A stretch of 8,741 bases of DNA, taken from assembly GCA_003251995.1 (NCBI GenBank), contig QKDT01000417.1, forward strand, positions 1-8,741, given 5' to 3'. Numbering within the stretch: the stretch's first letter is position 1; every line of letters begins with the position of its first letter. The translations under genes and the position numbers were made by a program. This DNA is from Desulfovibrio desulfuricans (GTDB taxonomy: Bacteria > Desulfobacterota > Desulfovibrionia > Desulfovibrionales > Desulfovibrionaceae). Positions 1 through 5,882 of the stretch are shown one piece after another. Under the pieces are notes generated by a model that had not been told where the DNA came from, searched no databases, and worked only from the letters and a program-made list of their open reading frames with translations.

Positions 1-738
1 CTTTCAGATTCGAGGCCAGAGAATATCCCCCCCGGCTCAGGCGGCACGTGGTATATTGCCAAGGCAACGCAACCGGGGCAGTTAGCCCAGCACCCACCGC
101 AGGCCCTCCCTGGCGAGGCCGCTCAGGAGGCCGCACGGCAAGCGGTGCAACAAAAAGCCGATGCGTTGGAAAAACCCCTGGCAGCAGCCATTGCCGTGCA
201 AGATACCCTGCGGCTCTCACCCGAGGGCTGGCTTACATCAACCGATGCCCTCAGCACACTGGAGGACGCAGCCGCCAGTCTGCCCCAAAGCGCTGCAACC
301 CAGCTAGTGCTGGGCGAAGCCCTGCTCCAGGCTGGCATGCCACAGCGCAGCATTGGCGCTTGCACAGCAGCACTGGAACTTGCCCCCGATTTTGCCCGCG
401 CACGGTACATACGCGCCCTGGCCCACTGGCGGCTGCAACAACTGGCCCTTGCAGAGGACGACCTGAGCGCTGCGCTGGAAGGCACGGCAGAGACATTTCC
501 CCACACTTCTGACAAAGTCAGGCTGTTTCGGGCGCGCGGTGCGTTGCGCATGCTGCGCAGCAACACTCCCGGCATGTGCGAAGACCTTGTCGCAGCCTGC
601 GCCCTTGGCGACTGCGAGGGGCTTGCCGCCGCCAGAGAAAAGCAGCTTTGCCTTGTGCCCGCAACAGGTACTACCCCTTCATCGTTGCCTGCCACGTCAG
701 CTACCCCCGCGCCTGAAGACACGGCGGCTAAACCATGA
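1..738 (+). CDS. TPR-repeat protein, C-terminal part (5' end outside window)
   Basis: The frame is open from base 1 to the TGA at 736-738, giving 245 visible residues. There is no ATG in the early part. The only in-frame candidate start is a GTG at 145 with no well-spaced ribosome site, so the gene most likely begins to the left of the window. Visible residues about 98-130 and 131-161 fit two tetratricopeptide repeats: small residues at the packing positions, each ending in an Ala-rich helix followed by a Pro-Asp or Gly turn. A third degenerate repeat with several cysteines (ACALGDC) follows at about 180-205, then a Pro/Thr/Ala-rich tail. TPR arrays are helical scaffolds for protein-protein binding, and no enzymatic domain is visible. 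The partner and cellular location cannot be told without the missing N-terminus. The stop overlaps the start of the next gene, so the two are probably co-translated. Confidence 0.8.
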   Translation, partial: LSDSRPENIPPGSGGTWYIAKATQPGQLAQHPPQALPGEAAQEAARQAVQQKADALEKPLAAAIAVQDTLRLSPEGWLTSTDALSTLEDAAASLPQSAATQLVLGEALLQAGMPQRSIGACTAALELAPDFARARYIRALAHWRLQQLALAEDDLSAALEGTAETFPHTSDKVRLFRARGALRMLRSNTPGMCEDLVAACALGDCEGLAAAREKQLCLVPATGTTPSSLPATSATPAPEDTAAKP

Positions 739-1079
739 GCCGAGATCCGCTGCTTAAGGTTTACGGGCATGTGTATCCTGTAGATGCCGCTTTCTACGCA
801 GATCTGGAACAGGCCTGTGCCGATGCCATACCGGACGAAGACGACATACCAGTGCTTGAACGTGATGGCGATATGGCCCGTATTTCTTTTGAGGGCGTGT
901 ATTTTCCTGTGGACGAAGTGCTGGCTGCGCTTGCTGCGCACTTGCGACCAGAGCACAAGGGAAAGCTGGACGTGCTTGACCTTGAAGGTTGGCGGCTTTT
1001 CCGCCATTTGTTCACGCAAGGGCGTTTAGAAAGCCATAGCGCCCCATTGAACAATGTTCTGGATTACTCCGGGCACTAG
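735..1079 (+). CDS. Hypothetical protein, 114 residues, coupled to the TPR gene
   Basis: The ATG at 735 overlaps the upstream stop codon as ATGA. This arrangement typically gives translational coupling, which fits the lack of a clear Shine-Dalgarno sequence here. The product is a small acidic soluble protein with no signal peptide and no membrane segment. It starts MSRDPLLKVYGHVYPVD. A strongly acidic patch (PDEDDIP) lies near residues 33-39, then a segment with alternating hydrophobic residues (MARISFEGVYFPVDEVL, about 47-63), and a helical, aromatic end (GWRLFRHLF). I do not recognise the family. The even codon use, the tight junction and the terminator just downstream make it a real gene. 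The context suggests a partner or accessory of the TPR protein, which is inference only. Confidence 0.78.
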   Translation: MSRDPLLKVYGHVYPVDAAFYADLEQACADAIPDEDDIPVLERDGDMARISFEGVYFPVDEVLAALAAHLRPEHKGKLDVLDLEGWRLFRHLFTQGRLESHSAPLNNVLDYSGH

Positions 1080-1116
1080 TTGCCAACCCATCGATAAAAC
1101 GCAAGCTCTTGAAGTA

Positions 1117-1160
1117 CGGCATTAGTGTGACAAGGTCACATTTATGCCGGATTTTTCTTC
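1117..1160 (+). terminator. Intrinsic terminator after the TPR / 114-residue gene pair
   Basis: A 15-position stem (1117-1131 with 1135-1149) closes on a three-base AAG loop. It has 13 Watson-Crick pairs, one G-U pair and one T-T mismatch. It is followed by GATTTTTCTTCTT. A long stem followed at once by a T-rich run is the classical Rho-independent pattern. It sits 38 bases after the stop at 1079 and points in the same direction as that gene. Confidence 0.8.
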
Positions 1161-1187
1161 TTCGTAAAAGTTCTGTTTTCCGCTATT

Positions 1188-1217
1188 TTCGCATATTTTG
1201 GTCTATTCACGTATAAA
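1188..1217 (+). promoter_or_regulatory. Possible sigma-70-type promoter of the diguanylate cyclase gene
   Basis: TTCGCA (1188-1193, four of six to TTGACA) is 18 bases from TATAAA (1212-1217, five of six to TATAAT), in AT-rich DNA just after the upstream terminator. The match is moderate, and chance matches are common in AT-rich DNA. Confidence 0.35.
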
Positions 1218-1415
1218 ATCATCATCCTGACAAAAACAAACAATTTGGCCTTTCGATATTTCGCAGCCAGCGGCTTTTCCTCCTGGAATGTATGGAAATA
1301 AAAGCATTTTCCGTGTATTCTTTCTAATAAACTGACAAAATCTTTGCCGCCATTGAGATCCGCAGCGGTAAGCACTCCTGCAAGATCATCCCATTGCCGA
1401 CAAAGAGGGGGAGCC

Positions 1416-2726
1416 ATGTTGAGGGCAAAGACCATCAAAACTATTCGGTGGAGTGTTGACCCTGAGCTGAACTACCTCCAAGTAGATGCCGCCAAAGAAC
1501 GATTGCTTGAAGTGCCCATTGGGGCGCTTGTGGGCGTGCCGCTGATCCAGTGCATGCATCCCAACGATGCCCTCATGCTGCGCAGCGCCATTGCTCTTGG
1601 CTCTGGTGGCAGGGCCCTTACCAATTGCTCCATACGCTATGTTTGCCCCAAGGGCACCCACACCATCACAAGCCTGAACATAACCCCCACGTACAACGCC
1701 CAAGCAGACCTCATGGGCTTTGAGGGGGAGGAATTCTGCATCGGCTCTGTAGAAATGCACAACGACATCCCTCCCGTTTTTGAGGCTGTTTTTGCGCGCG
1801 GTTTTATGGCGCACTGCATTATAGACAGGGATGCCCGCCTGCTGGCGGTTAACGAACAATACTCACGTGTTACGGGCAAGCCCACCAACGCCCTGATACA
1901 CACAAGCGTGTACGAAACGGGCATTCCTTCGACTGAAGAGGTGGCAGGGGCTTTCAGCACACTGGACGCTGGCGGCCTGATTCCAGAACAGGAGATTATC
2001 AGAGGCGGCAAGGACTACGTCATGTCCATTGTCGGTTTGCCAGATGCCTGCGGCGACATCCGCTCCATCTGCGTTTCGCTACGCGACATAAGCTTGCGCA
2101 AGGGGCTGGAACGCCGGCTGGAAGCCGCCAACCGTCAACTGGAAGAAATGAATCTTAAAGACTACCTGACGGGCGTTTTCAACCGCCGCCATTTTGACGA
2201 AGCGTTGCAAAAAGAAATGGCTCTTCTTGCGCGTGAGGGTGGTGAAATGTGCGTGGGCATGGTTGATGTGGATCATTTCAAGCTGTTCAACGATGCCTAC
2301 GGGCACCTGGCTGGCGATGCCTGCCTTGCCGGGGTGGCAAAGGCCATGGGCACGGCACTGTACAGGCCAGGGGACGAACTTTTTCGTTATGGCGGCGAGG
2401 AATTTGCCATCATCATGCCCCATACCGACAAAAAAGGCGCCACCAGCGTTGCAGAGCGCGTGCGCGAGGCCGTATGCTCTCTGCGCATCCCCCATTGCCA
2501 CTACGCCCCCGGATATGTGACCGTCAGCATTGGCGTTGCCGTTATCAGCTCCACTAACGCCCGTTTTGGGTGCGCTGCCTGCGAAGAACTTATCCGCGTG
2601 GCAGATAAAGCCCTGTACGCGGCAAAAAACAGTGGTCGCAACAAGGTAGCCACTGGCAACTGCACCATCGGAGAGCGCGAAGAAGATGATACAACTAAGC
2701 CCCGCAGAAATACCAGCGGGGCTTAG
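1416..2726 (+). CDS. PAS-domain diguanylate cyclase (GGDEF protein)
   Basis: This is a 436-residue cytoplasmic protein predicted to condense two GTP into the second messenger cyclic di-GMP. The ATG at 1416 is chosen because AGAGGGGGAG lies just before it; an in-frame TTG at 1344 has no such site. Residues about 1-118 look like a degenerate PAS-type sensor and about 120-225 like a second PAS domain (IIDRDARLLAVNEQYSRVTG). A short coiled-coil linker (about 228-248) leads into a GGDEF domain (about 249-412). The active site is complete: metal Asp284 in DVDHFK, Asn292, Asp301 and GGEEF at 326-330. The RxxD inhibitory site (RPGD, 317-320) has the usual five-residue spacing, so product inhibition should work. 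No membrane segment and no EAL domain are present. The sensed signal is unknown. The final codons and stop lie in a terminator stem. Activity is inferred from intact motifs, and the sensor domain assignments are less sure than the GGDEF call. Confidence 0.93.
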   Translation: MLRAKTIKTIRWSVDPELNYLQVDAAKERLLEVPIGALVGVPLIQCMHPNDALMLRSAIALGSGGRALTNCSIRYVCPKGTHTITSLNITPTYNAQADLMGFEGEEFCIGSVEMHNDIPPVFEAVFARGFMAHCIIDRDARLLAVNEQYSRVTGKPTNALIHTSVYETGIPSTEEVAGAFSTLDAGGLIPEQEIIRGGKDYVMSIVGLPDACGDIRSICVSLRDISLRKGLERRLEAANRQLEEMNLKDYLTGVFNRRHFDEALQKEMALLAREGGEMCVGMVDVDHFKLFNDAYGHLAGDACLAGVAKAMGTALYRPGDELFRYGGEEFAIIMPHTDKKGATSVAERVREAVCSLRIPHCHYAPGYVTVSIGVAVISSTNARFGCAACEELIRVADKALYAAKNSGRNKVATGNCTIGEREEDDTTKPRRNTSGA

Positions 2727-2727
2727 T
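2694..2727. terminator. Bidirectional terminator between convergent genes
   Basis: A perfect 12-bp inverted repeat (ACTAAGCCCCGC at 2694-2705, GCGGGGCTTAGT at 2716-2727) encloses a 10-base loop. It sits at the meeting point of the + strand cyclase and the - strand exported-protein gene. Read on the - strand, the stem is followed by TGTATCATCTTCTTC, which is moderately T-rich. On the + strand the tail (CTAAATAAG) is poorer in T. The left arm and the cyclase stop codon (2724-2726) lie within coding sequence. Confidence 0.65.
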
Positions 2728-2765
2728 CTAAATAAGTGTTCACTGCATGTTGCTTCTGACGAGGG

Positions 2766-3257
2766 TTATTCCCGCTCAAAAAGCGATTTCTGAATCAGGG
2801 CATCCGCGGCTTCGTCTGAGCCGTGCAGGGAGTCATAGGCTTTCTGCAGGGCATCAGGCCAATCGTTGTCACTCTCATCACTAATAAAAAGCAGGGTCAG
2901 ATTACCCTCGGAGGACACGTCTGCGTGGGTCATGATCCTGCCGGACATGGCCTGAAATGCCCAACCGCCGCCATCATCAGCCTTTGTTGGCGCAGTGCCT
3001 TTAAGCCTGGCAGACTGCTTTTCGGCAAACTGCTTGAGGGTCAGGTTACCGGCCTCGGCCTTGGTAAAAATACCTATGGAGAAGAATGACTCCTGCCCAC
3101 ATGAAACGGTGACAATGCCCTCTTTTTCCGTAGCCGTGCATTTGGCAGGCATGTCTATGCTGAAATGGTTAAATTTCTTTTCCGCAGCAGCAGCCGATCC
3201 GCACAGGCCCGCCAACAACGCACAGGCCAACAATGAACCCAACAGCGCGTATTTCAT
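2766..3257 (-). CDS. Small exported protein of unknown function, 163 residues
   Basis: The start at 3257 is chosen because AAGGAG lies eight bases upstream. A TTG two codons earlier (3263) would sit too close to that site. The first 25 residues form a typical Sec signal peptide: Lys2, a Leu/Ala-rich core and an AAAA end, with likely cleavage before EKKF. No good lipobox was seen, so a soluble periplasmic protein is expected. The mature part is about 138 residues, with alternating hydrophobic segments (FSIDMP, IVTVSCG, FFSIGIF) suggesting beta strands, a helix near LKQFAEKQSARL, and two mature-domain cysteines that could pair. It ends in a charged helix. I do not recognise the family; a PsbP- or DcrB-like small beta-sheet fold is a guess only. 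It lies 178 bases downstream of sppA with two hairpins between them, so it may be separately controlled. Confidence 0.82.
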   Translation of the reverse strand: MKYALLGSLLACALLAGLCGSAAAAEKKFNHFSIDMPAKCTATEKEGIVTVSCGQESFFSIGIFTKAEAGNLTLKQFAEKQSARLKGTAPTKADDGGGWAFQAMSGRIMTHADVSSEGNLTLLFISDESDNDWPDALQKAYDSLHGSDEAADALIQKSLFERE

Positions 3258-3278
3258 TGACAAAGCTCCTTAAAACAT

Positions 3279-3302
3279 CCGCGCGATGCGCGGGGCTTTT
3301 TT
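3279..3302. terminator. GC hairpin with A/T flanks just before the exported-protein ribosome site
   Basis: CCGCGC (3279-3284) and GCGCGG (3288-3293) form a perfect 6-bp stem around GAT. A run of As lies on one side (3272-3275) and six Ts on the other (3297-3302). This is the shape of a bidirectional intrinsic terminator. On the - strand the stem ends only a few bases before the AAGGAG of the exported-protein gene. It could therefore end sppA transcripts or act as a leader attenuator of the next gene. Confidence 0.5.
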
Positions 3303-3326
3303 CGGGCCAAACATTCGCACAAGGAA

Positions 3327-3351
3327 GGGCGGCTGTCTAGAACAGCCGCCC
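3327..3351 (-). terminator. Strong hairpin downstream of sppA, probable terminator
   Basis: A perfect 10-bp GC-rich stem (GGGCGGCTGT at 3327-3336, ACAGCCGCCC at 3342-3351) closes on a five-base CTAGA loop, 84 bases past the sppA stop. The tail on the - strand is TTCCTTG, only partly T-rich, so efficiency as an intrinsic terminator is uncertain. Protection of the sppA mRNA 3' end is an alternative role. Confidence 0.5.
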
Positions 3352-3435
3352 AATATTATTGTAATACGCTATTTTAATTACTTTTTAATTTTTAACATTC
3401 CTGCTGACTGCTGTACCCAGCGTATGGCAGAACTG

Positions 3436-4509
3436 CTAAAACTGGTAAAGAAACACCGGGCTGCTGGAAGAAAGACTGCCCAAAGCACTCAAATCCACGC
3501 CCAGCATGGTTTTAAGGCTGCGCGGCAGCCAGCCGCCCTCCTTGGGGCGAACCACAAGTTTGCGCTCCACCGGCACGCCGCACTGCTCTGAAAGCCAGGC
3601 CAGGGCAGTTTGCTGCCCGCCCAGTTCGTCCACCAAACCAAGCTGCACGGCTTCCCTTCCTGTAAAGATCTTGCCGCTGGCAAGGGCGGCAGCCCGGGCG
3701 CGCTCCATGTGCCGACCATCAGCCACGATATCCACAAACTGCTGATGCATGTCCTCCAGCACTTTTTTGAAATAATCACGCTGCTCGGCACTCAAGGGGC
3801 GCATGTACGAACCGGCGTCCTTAAAGGGCGCGGTGGTGATGGTTTCTTGCCCCACGCCAATTTTACCCATAAGCCCCTGTAACTGCGGGATATCCATTCT
3901 AACACCGATGGAGCCGGTAACTGTGGAGGCATTGGCAAACACGCGCGCTCCCGCCATGCTGACCATTAACCCGCCAGAGGCAGCCATGGAACCCATGCTG
4001 ACAGCCACGGGCTTTTTTCTGCCCAGCTCACGCAGGGCGCTATAAATTTCCTGCGATGCCGCTGCCCCGCCGCCAGGCGAATCCACGCGCAGCAACACGC
4101 CCGCGATCACGGGGTCGCGCTCAACCTTGCGTATCCATTCAAGTGTTGGTTCCGGGTCCATTATGGGGCCGGAAACACTCACCAATGCCATGCGCTGACC
4201 GCTTACAAAACCGTTGCTGCCAATGGCTGCGCCCAATACGCCAACACCGAGCAGCAACAGCAGTATGAAACCCCAAAAAAGAATTGGGTGCCGCTTGCTA
4301 AATGGACGCCGCAGCACATCCTTCCACACCTTAGCCGGAACCTGCGCAAGGGGGCATGCACAAGACTGGGGCGCGGGGCTGGTTGCCGATGCAGCCGCAT
4401 GCTCTGCTCCAGATGCGGTGGCAGGCGTAGATTCTGGCAAGCCGACCTCTGGGGTGGCAGACATGGACAGGGGAGATTCTGCATCCAACGAAAAATCTTG
4501 ATTGCTCAT
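3436..4509 (-). CDS. sppA: Signal peptide peptidase, SppA type (S49 serine protease)
   Basis: This is a 357-residue inner-membrane protease of the short SppA form, which degrades signal peptides left in the membrane after cleavage of exported proteins. One transmembrane segment lies at about 75-97. The protease domain follows, with the substrate-groove motif LLRVDSPGGG (139-148), the nucleophile Ser178 in SMAASGG, and the probable general base Lys230 in PFKDAGS, matching the Ser-Lys dyad known for this family. Asp/Gly-rich motifs GKIFTGREAVQLGLVDELGG (279-298) complete the domain. The N-terminus is unusual: about 74 residues of Ala/Ser/Pro/Glu-rich sequence, with a CAC motif at 50-52, precede the membrane helix and should lie in the cytoplasm. 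The ATG at 4509 has only a weak, distant AGG ahead of it. The gene follows the glycosyltransferase by 44 bases and probably shares its transcript. Confidence 0.92.
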   Translation of the reverse strand: MSNQDFSLDAESPLSMSATPEVGLPESTPATASGAEHAAASATSPAPQSCACPLAQVPAKVWKDVLRRPFSKRHPILFWGFILLLLLGVGVLGAAIGSNGFVSGQRMALVSVSGPIMDPEPTLEWIRKVERDPVIAGVLLRVDSPGGGAAASQEIYSALRELGRKKPVAVSMGSMAASGGLMVSMAGARVFANASTVTGSIGVRMDIPQLQGLMGKIGVGQETITTAPFKDAGSYMRPLSAEQRDYFKKVLEDMHQQFVDIVADGRHMERARAAALASGKIFTGREAVQLGLVDELGGQQTALAWLSEQCGVPVERKLVVRPKEGGWLPRSLKTMLGVDLSALGSLSSSSPVFLYQF

Positions 4510-4539
4510 AAAGCTGTTTGACCTGATTTATGTTGTGAA

Positions 4540-4551
4540 GGGCTTGCGCCC
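4540..4551 (-). other. Small hairpin between the glycosyltransferase gene and sppA
   Basis: On the - strand GGGC-GCAA-GCCC forms a 4-bp stem with a GNRA-type tetraloop immediately after the glycosyltransferase stop. It has no T tract, so it is unlikely to terminate. It may only mark the gene junction. Confidence 0.25.
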
Positions 4552-4553
4552 GA

Positions 4554-5807
4554 TCATGAGAAAAAAGCACACAGATTGTCGGCTATGTCGGCAGCCATGG
4601 AGGCATAGCCCTGCTCGACGCCCGCGGGAAAAACGCTCTGGCAAACGCCAATTCTGGCGGTTGTTTCAGGCTTGCGGGGTGAAGGTGCATTTTGACCCGC
4701 AAGAATATACCCGCAACTGGCATTGATATATTCATTAATTGCCCGGTTGTTCTGCCGCACCAAGGACATAAGCAGCCCTCGCGCTTCATCCGGGGCAGAT
4801 CGCGCCAGGCATTCAGCCATCTTTACCGCGATACGCAGAGCCGTATCTGAATCCTGACAAAGGTCAAGTGCATCTTTAAACCTGCACAGGGCAATGTCAT
4901 ACTCTTCCATAAAGAAATAGTACACAGCCAGGCAGATGCTTCGCTCAAAAGGCGGCGCTGCAAACCCGGAATCATCATACGTATCATACCAGCGCACAAG
5001 ATTACGAAAGTCATATCCCGGCGAGGCGCACAATAGTTGCTTGCCCAAATTGCCGCTGTACATTCGCTTCAATTCCTCAAACCTGGAATTGTATTGCGAA
5101 AAATCCGTACCAACCTGTTTGAGAAAATTGTTGTGCCAATCAGCGCGGCTGGTGCCGTCGTCGTTGCGGAAAACCAGTTTTTTCAGCCTGGCGCAGGTAT
5201 TTTCGGGGTTTCTGTGTGGGAAGTGATGGATACGCAGGGCATTTTGCACCACGGGCAGCGGTTCGCCGTGGGTCACAACATCGTGAGCGCCGCCTATGGA
5301 CCAAAGGTGCGCGTGCCCCCTGTCATAGCGCAGCAGCGGCACCTTGCCGCCACCGGCGTTTCCGCACAGGGGCATAAAATCCGCGGGGTGTCGCCCCGGC
5401 CCAAGGTAGGGTTGGTGGGTGGGCAAATGGTCATACAGATGCCCGTGTACGCCGCGCACAACGGGATCAAGCGTAGACAAAAAGTCTATGATGCGCACCC
5501 CGCAGTCAATGGCTGGGAATTCGTCGGCATCGGCAAACAGCCACCACACGAGTTCGGGATTATGCGCTGCGTTCCAGCGCCGCACGACTTCGTTGAGGTA
5601 GGTTACTTTGAGGTCTTCATTAAAAAATTTGCTATCAAAAGAGGCCGCCAGCACCGCCCCGGCTTCAAGGGCTGCGGCAACAGTGCCATCCTCGCTGCCA
5701 TTATCCACAATATATACTGAAGAGCAGCCCTGGGCAAAAGCATGCCTGACTGTGGCGGCGATCACGTCCTCTTCGTTCCAGACGCACATGACAGCATTGA
5801 GAAGCAT
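4554..5807 (-). CDS. Family 2 (GT-A) glycosyltransferase with helical C-terminal extension
   Basis: The chosen start at 5807 has AAGGAGAGG about five bases upstream, giving 417 residues; a longer frame to 5876 lacks this. The N-terminus begins at once with a GT2-like core: NAVMCVWNEEDVI (4-16), VDNGSEDGT (34-42) for nucleotide-sugar binding, and FADADEFP (91-98) carrying the metal-binding DxD at Asp93-Asp95. There is no signal peptide or membrane helix, so it should act in the cytoplasm, adding a sugar to a lipid, polysaccharide or protein acceptor. A second conserved-looking region holds HHFPHRNPE (194-202). From about 285 on the protein turns into Ala/Leu/Cys-rich helices resembling degenerate TPR units, probably for acceptor or partner binding. 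Donor and acceptor are not predictable. It lies 75 bases after the acyl-CoA synthetase gene and 44 before sppA. Confidence 0.85.
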   Translation of the reverse strand: MLLNAVMCVWNEEDVIAATVRHAFAQGCSSVYIVDNGSEDGTVAAALEAGAVLAASFDSKFFNEDLKVTYLNEVVRRWNAAHNPELVWWLFADADEFPAIDCGVRIIDFLSTLDPVVRGVHGHLYDHLPTHQPYLGPGRHPADFMPLCGNAGGGKVPLLRYDRGHAHLWSIGGAHDVVTHGEPLPVVQNALRIHHFPHRNPENTCARLKKLVFRNDDGTSRADWHNNFLKQVGTDFSQYNSRFEELKRMYSGNLGKQLLCASPGYDFRNLVRWYDTYDDSGFAAPPFERSICLAVYYFFMEEYDIALCRFKDALDLCQDSDTALRIAVKMAECLARSAPDEARGLLMSLVRQNNRAINEYINASCGYILAGQNAPSPRKPETTARIGVCQSVFPAGVEQGYASMAADIADNLCAFFS

Positions 5808-5844
5808 AGAACCTCTCCTTCTGGCACACCTCAAAAGATGGTCA

Positions 5845-5873
5845 GGCGCGCCCCGCAGTACGCGGAACGCGCC
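5845..5873 (-). terminator. Strong hairpin after the acyl-CoA synthetase gene
   Basis: A 12-bp stem (5845-5856 with 5862-5873) closes on a five-base loop. Two positions that are C-A mismatches on the + strand become G-U pairs in - strand RNA, so the structure is fully paired only in the transcript of the synthetase operon. It begins nine bases past the synthetase stop. The nearest T run (CTTTT) is eight bases beyond the stem, too far for a classical terminator, so it may be a partial terminator, a processing site or a 3'-end stabiliser between synthetase and glycosyltransferase. Confidence 0.5.
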
Positions 5874-5882
5874 CAAGCATGC

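Larger units (their letters stand above)
1080..1415 (+). other. Intergenic region and AT-rich leader of the diguanylate cyclase gene
   Basis: This stretch of 336 bases holds no convincing gene. Its first part contains the upstream terminator. From about 1150 to 1345 it is clearly AT-richer than the flanking genes. It holds a possible promoter (1188-1217), a repeated CTGACAAAA at 1227-1235 and 1332-1340, and a weak inverted repeat, GGAAA at about 1294 facing TTTCC at about 1308. I saw no c-di-GMP riboswitch core. If the proposed promoter is right, the untranslated leader would be about 190 bases. Confidence 0.5.

Noticed and set aside
123..1019. Long - strand open frame of 298 codons opposite the TPR and 114-residue genes
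   Set aside because: It is a shadow: Ser/Ala/Arg-rich composition typical of antisense reading of GC-rich genes, no ribosome site, and two well-supported + strand genes with an ATGA junction cover the same bases.
1344..1415. Upstream TTG start for the diguanylate cyclase
   Set aside because: No ribosome site precedes it, the added 24 residues have no domain content, and the ATG at 1416 has a strong AGAGGGGGAG.
1142..1438. 98-codon - strand frame across the cyclase leader
   Set aside because: Its composition is less obviously a shadow than most, but it reads through the terminator T tract (giving KKK near its end), begins inside the cyclase gene and lacks a convincing ribosome site. Conservation in relatives would revive it.
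3258..3263. TTG start at 3263 for the small exported protein
   Set aside because: It would lie only two bases from AAGGAG, while the ATG at 3257 is eight bases away and gives a normal signal peptide.
5808..5876. Longer glycosyltransferase starting at 5876
   Set aside because: The extra 23 residues are Arg-rich and translate the hairpin at 5845-5873. The ATG at 5807 has an AAGGAGAGG site and starts right at the GT core.
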